Shown here: positions 16,560-24,190 of the stretch, piece after piece | Layout of the letters: every line of letters starts with the position of its first letter | Numbering within the stretch: the stretch's first letter is position 1 | Source of the DNA: Caulobacter soli | Lineage (GTDB): Bacteria; Pseudomonadota; Alphaproteobacteria; Caulobacterales; Caulobacteraceae | DNA length: 64,000 nucleotides | Assembly: GCF_011045195.1 (NCBI RefSeq) | Contig: NZ_CP049199.1 | Coordinates: forward strand, 1,922,001 to 1,986,000 | Direction of reading: 5' to 3' | Program-made: the position numbers and the translations under genes | The notes under the pieces: model-generated | Database searches by the model: none | What the model was told of the DNA's origin: nothing | What the model saw: only the letters and a program-made list of their open reading frames with translations

Positions 16560-17510
16560 ATGCACAGACGCAGCCTTATCGCCGTCCTGACCGCCGCCGC
16601 CCTGCTGGCCGGGTGCGGAGCCTCCGCGGGCAAGGATGACCAGACCGTCCTCAAGGTCGGCAGCCAGAGGGGGAGCACCAAGGCGATCCTGATCGCCTCG
16701 GGGGCTCTCGAGGGCACCCCCTATAAGATCGAATGGAGCGAGTTCGCCGCCGCCCAGCCGCTGCTCGAGGCGGTCAGCGCCCAGGCGGTGGACCTGGGCG
16801 AAGCCGGCGACGCGCCGTTCCTGTTCGCCTATGCCGGCGGCGCGAAGATCAAGGCGGTGCAGGCCGGCAAGAGCGGTGGATCTTCCACAGCACTGCTGGT
16901 GCGCAAGGGCTCGCCGATCCACGGCCTGGCCGATCTGCGCGGCAAGAAGATCGCCACCGGGCGCGGTTCGATCGGCCACTTCCTGCTGCTGAAGCTGCTG
17001 GAGGAGGCGCGCCTGAAGCCGACCGACGTCCAGATCGTGTTCCTGAGCCCCGGCGACGCCAAGGCGGCCTTCACCAGCGGCGCGATCGACGCGTGGGTGA
17101 CCTGGGGATCGTACGTCGCCCTGGCCCGACTGCACGACGACGCCACGGTCCTGGCCGACGGCGACGGGCGGCTCAGCGGCTACGGCTTCGAGGCGGCCAG
17201 CGAGGCGGCGATCGCCGGCAAGCGGCCGCAGGTCGAGGATTTCCTGCGCCGGCTGGCCAAGGCCCGGCGCTGGGCGGGCGAGCACCCCGAGGCGTTCGCG
17301 GCGGCCCTGTCGAAGGAGACGGGCCTGCAGCCCGACGTGGCGCTCTACACCGTCCAGCACTACCGTATCGCGCCGGCCGAAATCGACGACAAGGCCGTGG
17401 CCGAGGCGACGGCCGTGCTCGACCGGTTCCGGACCGCGGGGGCCGTGACCTCGAGCCGTGACCCGGCCGGCGCCTTTGACCGGTCATTCAATGCCGCGGT
17501 CGCCCCATGA
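16560..17510 (+). CDS. SsuA-like substrate-binding lipoprotein without adjacent ABC permease
   Basis: 316 residues with a short signal peptide and lipobox LLAGC. The fold is the NMT1/SsuA type (LKVGSQRGSTKAILIASGAL at the start of the mature part, DLGEAGDAPFLFAYAGGAKI in the middle), as in aliphatic sulfonate binding proteins. Ribosome site GAGGAAG overlaps the receptor stop. No permease or ATPase is encoded beside it; the next gene is a flavoprotein whose ATG overlaps its stop by 4 bp. Residue +2 after the lipid-bearing Cys is Gly, not Asp, so outer-membrane sorting is possible. Confidence 0.88.
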   Translation: MHRRSLIAVLTAAALLAGCGASAGKDDQTVLKVGSQRGSTKAILIASGALEGTPYKIEWSEFAAAQPLLEAVSAQAVDLGEAGDAPFLFAYAGGAKIKAVQAGKSGGSSTALLVRKGSPIHGLADLRGKKIATGRGSIGHFLLLKLLEEARLKPTDVQIVFLSPGDAKAAFTSGAIDAWVTWGSYVALARLHDDATVLADGDGRLSGYGFEAASEAAIAGKRPQVEDFLRRLAKARRWAGEHPEAFAAALSKETGLQPDVALYTVQHYRIAPAEIDDKAVAEATAVLDRFRTAGAVTSSRDPAGAFDRSFNAAVAP

Positions 17511-19087
17511 GCCAGGGGCCGACGCTAGCGCTCTCCACCGACGTGCTGGTGATCGGCGGCGGCTTGGCCGGAGCCTGGGCCGCCATCGCCGCCGCGCGCG
17601 ACGGAGCCGACGTCGTCCTGGCCGACAAGGGGCGCTGCGGGACCAGCGGGGTCACCGCCACGGCCGGTCCTGGCCATTGGTGGATTCCGCCGGAAGGGCG
17701 CGAGAGCGCGGTGACCGACCGATTGAAGCGCTCGCTGGGCCTGGGCGATCCGGACTGGATGCGGCGGATCCTCGACCTGACCTGGACCAGCTTGCCGACC
17801 TTGGCGGACTATTATGACTTCTCGCGCGACGATCGGGGCGAGGTCTTCTATCGCGGCCTGCGCGGGCCCGAATACATGCGGGCGATGCGGGCCATGGCGG
17901 TGGACGCCGGCGTGCGCATCCTCGACCATCATCCGGCCCTGGAGCTGCTGCGCCATGGCGACGGATCGATCGCCGGCGCTTCGGGCGTCGCGTTGCGCGG
18001 CGAGCGGCCGTGGACGATCCGGGCCGGGGCGGTGGTGCTGGCCACCGGCGGCTGCGCCTTCGCCTCGCGCCTGCTGGGCTCGGCCACCAACACCGGCGAC
18101 GGCCTGCTGATGGGTGTCGAGGCCGGGGCCGACCTGTCGGGCATGGAGTTCACCAACTACTACACCGCCGCCCTGGCCGGCACGAATATGGCCCGCTCGA
18201 TGGCCTACAGTTTCGCGCGGTGGTTCGACGCCGACGACCGCGAGCTGGACATCCCGCCAGGACCGGACGTCACGCCGCACCTGGCCAAGGCCCTGATGGC
18301 CGGTCCGCTCTATTGCCGCCTGGACCGAGTGCCCGAGGACATCCGGGCCGTCATGCCCCAGGTGCAGCCCAACTTCGTTTTGCCGTTCGACCGCCGGGGG
18401 ATCGACGCCTATCGCGATCGCTTCGAGGTCACCCTGCACGCCGAGGGCACGGTGCGTGGCATCGGCGGCCTACGGGTGGTCGACGAGGCCTGCCAGACCC
18501 AGGTCCCGGGTCTGTTCGCCGCCGGTGATGCCGCCAGTCGCGAGCGGGTCACCGGGGCGATCTCGGGCGGCGGGGCGGTCAACTCGTCCTGGGCGCTGTC
18601 GTCGGGCCAGTGGGCCGGGGCGGGCGCCGCACGGCTGGCGTTGGGGCAGGGGACCCGCGCCGAGGACCTGGCCGTGGCGACGGGTCGCGCGGGTCTGCGA
18701 CCCGACCAGGCGGAGCGCGCCGTCGACCTGGGCGCGGCCGTCCAGACCGTGCGCGACGAACTCAACGCCTATGACCGCAACATCTTCCGACGTGGCCCGG
18801 TCCTGGCCGAGTCCCTCGTGCGGCTGGACGAGGTCTGGAGCGAGCTGTCCGCTCACGCGCGTGGCGAGGGCAGGGCTTCCCTGCGAACCCGCGAAGCCGC
18901 CGCCCTGGTCGCCGCCGGGCGCTGGAGCAAGGCCGCCGCCCTGGCGCGGCGCGAGAGCCGGGGGATGCACCGTCGCGAGGACGCGCCCGGTCTGGATCCC
19001 CGCTTTGCATCGCGTCAGCGCGTAGGCGGGCTGCAGCGTGTGTGGACCGCCTTCGAGCCTGTCGCCGTCCAGGCGGAGGTCGCCTGA
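17507..19087 (+). CDS. AprA-like FAD flavoprotein (fumarate reductase/adenylylsulfate reductase fold)
   Basis: 526 residues. The N-terminal Rossmann FAD site is DVLVIGGGLAGAWAAIAAA, followed by CGTSGVTATAGPGHWWIP; the second FAD segment is VPGLFAAGDAASRERVTG. The helical C-terminal part matches the fumarate reductase/AprA family. Partnered with a two-cluster ferredoxin, it resembles the AprAB arrangement, in which the flavin subunit reduces a sulfur substrate with electrons from the iron-sulfur subunit. No signal peptide, so cytoplasmic. In this organosulfur operon it may oxidise or reduce a desulfonation product. True APS reductase activity is unlikely to be provable from this sequence. Confidence 0.82.
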   Translation: MSQGPTLALSTDVLVIGGGLAGAWAAIAAARDGADVVLADKGRCGTSGVTATAGPGHWWIPPEGRESAVTDRLKRSLGLGDPDWMRRILDLTWTSLPTLADYYDFSRDDRGEVFYRGLRGPEYMRAMRAMAVDAGVRILDHHPALELLRHGDGSIAGASGVALRGERPWTIRAGAVVLATGGCAFASRLLGSATNTGDGLLMGVEAGADLSGMEFTNYYTAALAGTNMARSMAYSFARWFDADDRELDIPPGPDVTPHLAKALMAGPLYCRLDRVPEDIRAVMPQVQPNFVLPFDRRGIDAYRDRFEVTLHAEGTVRGIGGLRVVDEACQTQVPGLFAAGDAASRERVTGAISGGGAVNSSWALSSGQWAGAGAARLALGQGTRAEDLAVATGRAGLRPDQAERAVDLGAAVQTVRDELNAYDRNIFRRGPVLAESLVRLDEVWSELSAHARGEGRASLRTREAAALVAAGRWSKAAALARRESRGMHRREDAPGLDPRFASRQRVGGLQRVWTAFEPVAVQAEVA

Positions 19088-19485
19088 TGATCGAGGTCGT
19101 CATCGACGAGCTGTGCAGCGGCTGCGGCGACTGCGTGGACGCCTGTCCCAGCGACGTGCTGGCGGTGGGGCCGAACGGCAAGGCGACGATCGCCCGCCAG
19201 GCCGACTGCCAGACCTGCCTGCTGTGCGAACTCTATTGTCCGACCGACGCCCTGTTCGTCTGGCCCGATTGCGACAAATCCGTCGGGATCACCGCCGATC
19301 AGGCCCTGGCCTCGGGCCAGTTGGGCGCCTTCCGCCGCGACTCCGGCTGGGGCGAGCACGCCGGGACCTTCACCAACCAGCATTGGCGCATGGGCTCGAT
19401 CTTCGAGCGCGCCCGGCTGGCCGCCATTGAACGTAGCCAAGCCCCCAAAGCCCCAACTTCTCAAGCCAAGGAGACGACATCATGA
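19087..19485 (+). CDS. AprB-like ferredoxin with two [4Fe-4S] clusters
   Basis: 132 residues. Two cluster motifs are clear: CSGCGDCVDACPSD (about residue 10) and CQTCLLCELYCPTD (about 42). After residue 60 comes a longer tail with an aromatic segment, as in the beta subunit of AprAB-type enzymes. The ATG at 19087 overlaps the flavoprotein stop (TGATG). It is expected to pass electrons to or from the flavoprotein in the cytoplasm. A much longer in-frame start inside the flavoprotein gene is not needed. Confidence 0.88.
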   Translation: MIEVVIDELCSGCGDCVDACPSDVLAVGPNGKATIARQADCQTCLLCELYCPTDALFVWPDCDKSVGITADQALASGQLGAFRRDSGWGEHAGTFTNQHWRMGSIFERARLAAIERSQAPKAPTSQAKETTS

Positions 19486-20156
19486 GCCAAGAAAGCCTCG
19501 CGACGCTGCTGGGCGAACTGCACGCCGAACGCGTCCGCACCTGGGATCCGGCCGCCCTGCAGGTCAATATCGACCAGCGCGCGACCCTGGTCGAGCAGGC
19601 CGATCCCGCCAAGTGGGTCAAGGCCGGCGACAAGGTCGAGCCCTTCACCCTGCTGGACGTCGAGGGCGGCGAACTGACCCTGAAGAGCCTGACCGCCAAG
19701 GGACCGGCGGTGCTGGTGTTCTTCCGCTTCGCCGGCTGTCCGGCCTGCAACATCGCCCTGCCGTACTATGAGCGAGCCTTGCAGCCGACGCTGAAGGCGC
19801 TGGGCGTGCCGCTGGTGGCCGTCAGTCCGCAGGTTCCCGAACGCCTGGGCGAGATCCGCACGCGCCACGATCTCAGCTTCAAGGTGGCGTCCGACAAGGA
19901 CAACGCCTTGGGGCGGCGGTTCGGGATTCTATACACCGCCGACGAGGCCAGCCAGGCCGCCCAGCGCGCCAAGGGCGGCTTCATCGGCGAGACCACGGGG
20001 ACCGGAACCTGGGAACTGCCGCAGCCCGCCGTGGTGCTGATCGGCCGCGACCAGGTGGTGAAGTTCGCCGACGTCAGCCCCGACTGGCTGGCCCGGACGG
20101 AAGCCGAGCCGGTGATCGCCGCCGTCAGGGCTCTGGCGGCCGTTCCCGTAAACTGA
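19482..20156 (+). CDS. AhpC/TSA-type peroxiredoxin-like protein
   Basis: 224 residues with an N-terminal helical extension and a thioredoxin fold. The redox motif is AGCPACN (Cys about residue 86 and 89), more like the PRX-like2/thiol oxidoreductase branch than a classical 2-Cys peroxiredoxin. It could remove peroxide made by flavoenzymes or act as a thiol relay for the AprAB-like pair. ATGA overlap with the ferredoxin stop and an AAGGAGA site show it is the last gene of the operon, which ends at the hairpin 20181-20213. Confidence 0.82.
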   Translation: MSQESLATLLGELHAERVRTWDPAALQVNIDQRATLVEQADPAKWVKAGDKVEPFTLLDVEGGELTLKSLTAKGPAVLVFFRFAGCPACNIALPYYERALQPTLKALGVPLVAVSPQVPERLGEIRTRHDLSFKVASDKDNALGRRFGILYTADEASQAAQRAKGGFIGETTGTGTWELPQPAVVLIGRDQVVKFADVSPDWLARTEAEPVIAAVRALAAVPVN

Positions 20157-20180
20157 CCGGTATCGGATGCGCGCCTGAAG

Positions 20181-20213
20181 CGCCGCCCGGGATCGACGCG
20201 ATCTCGGGCGGCG
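20181..20213. terminator. Hairpin between convergent transcripts
   Basis: A 15-bp stem (20181-20195 with 20199-20213, one mismatch) with a 3-nt loop, placed between the rightward peroxiredoxin operon and the leftward SDR gene. There is no clear T-run on either side, so it may work as a bidirectional or Rho-assisted terminator. Confidence 0.5.
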
Positions 20214-20278
20214 TTCGCGCGTCCCAGCGGCGTCCGGGCGCGGGCAGGGCCTGCCGCCGTCCGAGGAAGAGTGTTCGA

Positions 20279-21037
20279 CTAGTAGCCGATGACCTTGGGC
20301 GTCCCGCCGCCCGCCGCCAAGGTTTCGCCGTTGATCGCGCCGCTGAGGGGCGAGGCGAGAATGGCGACCAGCCAGGCGATCTCCGAGGCGTCCACGATGC
20401 GGCCGATGGTGTTGGAGGCGGCGATCCGGGCCTCGGCCTCCAGCGTGGTCTTCTCCGTACGCGTGCCGCCGGGGTGGATGACATTGGCGGTGACGCCGTG
20501 CGGGCCCAGCTCATCGGCCAGGTTCTTGGTCAGGGACGAGACCGCGCCGTTGCGGATCGAGGCGACGTAGTGGCCCGTGCCGCGCGCCGCGAGCCCGCCG
20601 ATGTTGATAATCCGGCCCCAGCTGGCCTTCACCAAGTGAGGCGCGACGGCCTGGGCCGTGCGCAGATAGCCGGCGACCTTGACGTTGACGTCGTCCAGCA
20701 GGGCCGCCGTTGTGGCCTGGGCGATCGTGGCGGCGGGCGCGGCCCCGCCGGGCGTGGCGGCGTTGTTGACCAGGATGTCGACGCCGCCCAGCTCGCGCAC
20801 GGCGGCTTCGACCAAAGCCTTGACCGAAGCGTCGTCGCCGGTGTCGACCGTGAGCGGCGCGATACGCCGGCCGGTGGCCTGGGCCAGCTCCCGGGCCGTG
20901 GCGGTCAGGGGGGCGAGGTTTCGCGCGGCGATCACCACGTCGACGCCTTCCCGGGCGAGCGCCAGGGCGATCGCCTTGCCGATGCCCCGGCTGGCGCCGG
21001 TGACGAGGGCGCGTTTGCCGGTCAGTTGCAGGTCCAT
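20279..21037 (-). CDS. SDR-family oxidoreductase with atypical active site
   Basis: 252 residues. The NAD(P) site is normal (VTGASRGIGKAIA, residues about 12-24; NNAAT near 90). The usual YxxxK catalytic motif is replaced: the region reads GHYVASIRNGAVSSLTKNLA, so the Lys four residues after Tyr is Ile and an Arg follows. The usual Ser is also not evident (INIGGLAARG). The segment SIRNxAVxxLTKNLADELGP recurs in a divergent SDR subgroup, so this is probably a subgroup feature and not a mutation. A GGAGA site precedes the ATG at 21037. It follows the receptor gene in the leftward direction. Confidence 0.85.
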   Translation of the reverse strand: MDLQLTGKRALVTGASRGIGKAIALALAREGVDVVIAARNLAPLTATARELAQATGRRIAPLTVDTGDDASVKALVEAAVRELGGVDILVNNAATPGGAAPAATIAQATTAALLDDVNVKVAGYLRTAQAVAPHLVKASWGRIINIGGLAARGTGHYVASIRNGAVSSLTKNLADELGPHGVTANVIHPGGTRTEKTTLEAEARIAASNTIGRIVDASEIAWLVAILASPLSGAINGETLAAGGGTPKVIGY

Positions 21038-21159
21038 GGCGAAATCTCCGTTCGGGAAACTGGGGCGAAGGAAAGAGGCGGCCCCCCTCATGCAAGGGAC
21101 CGCCTCGGCGCCGACCTGGGAAAGGGGAGCCAACCCGGCCGACGCGTCTGAAGCCTCGG

Positions 21160-23616
21160 CTAGAAGCTGTAGGTCAGCCGGGCGTAGTAGTAGCCGCCGT
21201 TGATCCCGAAGGCGGAGAAGCTGGGATAGAGCGCCACCCCCGGATTGCCGGCGGCGATCGAGGCGGCCGTGCCGGCGGCGTTCAGCTTGTCGGGATAGAC
21301 GTCGAACAGGTTGTTGGCGCCCCAGGCCGCGCGCAGGGACGGCGTGACCTTGTAGGCGAACTCCAGGTCGGTGATCAGGCTGGTCTTGATCTCGTCCTTG
21401 AAGAAACTTCCGTTGACGTTGGTGTAGCTCCAGGCCGGACCGTAGACGGTGTTGACCAGGTTCACCGTCCACTTGCCGCTGGAATAGAGGCTGGTCAGGT
21501 TGACCTTGTAGCGCGGCGCGGCGTGCTCGAGGTTGGCGATGGCGGTTTTGTCGAACAGCACCGAGCCGCCCAGGCCCGCCGGCGGCGCGGCGATGCGGGT
21601 GACGTCGGTCTTGTTGATGTTGGCGCCCAGCGTCCAGTCGATCTTGCCGTGCTCGCCCAGGTCGGTCCAGGTCGAGGCCAGGAACTCGATCCCGCGCGTG
21701 CGGGTGTCCAGGCCGTTGGTGAACAGGTTGATGCCGGTGGTGCCGACGCTGGGATCCAGGATGTTGCCGTTGGCGATGATGGCGTTGTTGATCGCCGCGT
21801 TGGCCACCGTGCCGCTGATCTTGCCGTAGAGCGCGCCGCTGCCGACGATCCGGTTGTCGATCTTGATCTGGTAGGCGTCCAGCGTCAGCGTCACGCGATA
21901 GATCGGTTCGGCGACGAGGCCGATGCTGAGGTTCTTGGACTTCTCCGGATCAAGCCCGTCCAGGCCCAGCAGGCGGGCGCCGGCCGAGTTGGGCGGAAGC
22001 TGCACGAAGGCGGTGGTGGGCGAGACGTTGGTGGCTGAATAGTTCAGCTCGGCCAGGGTCGGGGCGCGGAAGCCGGTGCTGGCCGTGCCGCGCAGGGCGA
22101 AGGCCGGCGTGAAGTCGTAGCGACCGGTCAGCTTGACGATGTCGGTCGATCCGAAGTCGCTGAAGTGCTCGTGACGGCCGGCCAGGTCCAGCTTCAGGTT
22201 GTCAACGGGCGAAGCGGCCAGGTCGATGTAGGCGGCCCAGCTGTCGCGGTCGTGCTTGCCCGCGTCGGTCAGCGCGAAGCCCGGATACGACTGCGAGCCG
22301 GACTTGTAGCGCGAGGCGGCGTCGCCGGCCTTGATCTCGTAGGTCTCGTCACGCTGCTCCAGGCCGAACGCCACGTTCAGCGGCGTGGCCCAGCCGACGG
22401 CGAATTCGCGGCTCAGATCCAGGTTGTTGGTCCACTGGGTCGAGATGAAGTCGCCGGCGTGGAACTGGGTCGGCGTGGCGCCGGTGTCGGCGAAGAGTTG
22501 CAGGTTGGCCGAGTTGCGCACTCGCACCTCGTGGTCGTCCTTGCCGTAGGTCGACGACAGGTCGAAGTTCCAGCCGCCCAGGGCCTGGCCTTTGACGCCG
22601 CCGGTCACGGCGTAGTCCTTCTCCAGGGTCTCCAGGCGCGGGCTGAAGCCGCCCGGATAGACGCTGGGAAGCCGGTTGGGCAGGCGATAGTTCTCGTAGG
22701 CGGTCGCCTTCTTCCGGCCGTAGGTGCCGAAGCTGTAGATCTCGACGTTTTCGCTGGGCTTGAGGCCCGCCGAGAACGACCCGACGTTCAGCTGGACGCG
22801 GGCGTCGCCGGCGATTTGGTTCACATAGGGATAGTCCTGGATAATCGTCGGCCAGGTCGGGTTGGCGGCGACGACCGAGCCGCTGATGATCCGCGCGTCG
22901 GGCGCGCCCCGGAAGCTGAAGTCGTGGAAACGGTTTTCGAAGGTCAGGTTGATGAAGCTGTTGTCGCTGGGCGCGAAGCCGACATTGGCCGACAGGCTGG
23001 AGGTCTCGCCGTCGCGCTCGTAATAGGCGCCGCCCGTGCCGGACAGCTCGCCGCCGTGGTCGTCGCTCTTGAGGATGATGTTGATGACCCCGGCGATGGC
23101 GTCGGTGCCGTATTGGGCGGCCGCGCCGTCAGTCAGCACCTCGATGCGCGAGATGCCCGCCACCGGGATGAAGTTGAGGTCGGCCGCCGCCGAGCCCTGA
23201 TAGGCGCCGGCCAGCACCGCCAGGTTGGCCGTGGTGTGCCGCCGCTTGCCGTTGACCAGCACCAGGGTCTGGTTGGCGCTGGTGCCGCGCAGCCGGGCCG
23301 ACAGGGTCAGGTTGGCCGCGTCGCCGCCGAAGGCCTGGGCCGTGAAGGACGGGGCCAGGTTGCTGAGCGCCAGGCGCAGGTCCGACTGGCCGGTGCGGGT
23401 CAGGGCCCCGCTGTCGACCACCTGGACAGGGGCGGCGCTGTCGACGGCGCGCACGCCGGTCTGGCGCGTGCCGGTGACGATCACCGCGTCGATCGTGGTG
23501 GCGTCGGCGGCGGGCTCGCCCGGTTCGGCGGCGAAGGCGGGCGCGGCGTACAGCGCCGCGCCGAGAGCAAGCGTCAAGGCGAGCGTCGAGGCGCTCCCGT
23601 ACTGGGTGGTCTTCAT
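21160..23616 (-). CDS. TonB-dependent outer-membrane receptor
   Basis: 818 residues. Signal peptide to about residue 30 (YAAPAFAAE), TonB-box-like TIDAVIVTGTRQ, plug motifs VNGKRRHTTANL and IEVLTDGAAAQYGTDAIAGV, and a barrel ending GGYYYARLTYSF. A GGGGG site precedes the ATG. It is a paralogue of the receptors at 13880 and 48296 but has no binding lipoprotein next to it. Instead it lies downstream of exported amine oxidase and RidA genes, suggesting a nitrogenous ligand. Confidence 0.92.
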   Translation of the reverse strand: MKTTQYGSASTLALTLALGAALYAAPAFAAEPGEPAADATTIDAVIVTGTRQTGVRAVDSAAPVQVVDSGALTRTGQSDLRLALSNLAPSFTAQAFGGDAANLTLSARLRGTSANQTLVLVNGKRRHTTANLAVLAGAYQGSAAADLNFIPVAGISRIEVLTDGAAAQYGTDAIAGVINIILKSDDHGGELSGTGGAYYERDGETSSLSANVGFAPSDNSFINLTFENRFHDFSFRGAPDARIISGSVVAANPTWPTIIQDYPYVNQIAGDARVQLNVGSFSAGLKPSENVEIYSFGTYGRKKATAYENYRLPNRLPSVYPGGFSPRLETLEKDYAVTGGVKGQALGGWNFDLSSTYGKDDHEVRVRNSANLQLFADTGATPTQFHAGDFISTQWTNNLDLSREFAVGWATPLNVAFGLEQRDETYEIKAGDAASRYKSGSQSYPGFALTDAGKHDRDSWAAYIDLAASPVDNLKLDLAGRHEHFSDFGSTDIVKLTGRYDFTPAFALRGTASTGFRAPTLAELNYSATNVSPTTAFVQLPPNSAGARLLGLDGLDPEKSKNLSIGLVAEPIYRVTLTLDAYQIKIDNRIVGSGALYGKISGTVANAAINNAIIANGNILDPSVGTTGINLFTNGLDTRTRGIEFLASTWTDLGEHGKIDWTLGANINKTDVTRIAAPPAGLGGSVLFDKTAIANLEHAAPRYKVNLTSLYSSGKWTVNLVNTVYGPAWSYTNVNGSFFKDEIKTSLITDLEFAYKVTPSLRAAWGANNLFDVYPDKLNAAGTAASIAAGNPGVALYPSFSAFGINGGYYYARLTYSF

Positions 23617-23689
23617 CTTATCCCCCGAGGATTGTCTTGTTGGTTTGAGACGCGCGATCGGCCATGGGAGCGGCCCCGTCGCGCACGGA

Positions 23690-24178
23690 TCAGTGGGCGC
23701 GCGCGGCGATGACCTCGATCTCGACCAGGGCGCCGGGGGCGACCAGGCCGGCGACCTTGACGGTGCTGCGGGCAGGCTTGTTGGGCTGATCGCTCGTGCC
23801 GAAGCGCTGCGACCAGGCGGCGTTGAGGCCGGTGAAGTCGATCTCGCCGCCCTTGGCCGGATCGCCGACCAGAAAGACCGTGGCCTTGACCACGTCCGCC
23901 AGGCTCAGGTTCTCGGCCTTCAGGGTCGCTTCCAGCTTGTCCAGCACCGAGCGGGTCTGGGTTTCGGTCGTGCCGGGCGCGGCCTTGTCGGCGATGGTCG
24001 GCAGGGCGCCGCTGAGGAACACCAGGGTCGAGCCGGGCGGCGCGGTGACGGCCGGCGAGATGGCGATGGGGCTGGCCGAGGGCGCGCGCTTGATCTCGGC
24101 GGCGTTGGCGGCGGCGTGGCCGCCCAGGAGGCCGAGGCTGGAAACCAGGGCGGCGGCGAGCGTGGTGCGGCGGGTCAT
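23690..24178 (-). CDS. Exported RidA/YjgF-family protein
   Basis: 162 residues with a clear N-terminal signal peptide (LAAALVSSLGLLGGHAAANA), unusual because most RidA proteins are cytoplasmic. The core shows GSTLVFLSGALP, the TRSVLDKLEATLKAENLSLADVV helix pattern (shown in parts) and PARSTVKVAGL, whose Arg corresponds to the catalytic arginine that binds imine carboxylates. RidA enzymes hydrolyse reactive imines to ketones and ammonia. Coming 12 nt after an exported FAD amine oxidase, it probably clears the imine product in the periplasm. Confidence 0.85.
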   Translation of the reverse strand: MTRRTTLAAALVSSLGLLGGHAAANAAEIKRAPSASPIAISPAVTAPPGSTLVFLSGALPTIADKAAPGTTETQTRSVLDKLEATLKAENLSLADVVKATVFLVGDPAKGGEIDFTGLNAAWSQRFGTSDQPNKPARSTVKVAGLVAPGALVEIEVIAARAH

Positions 24179-24190
24179 TCGAATCTCCGA

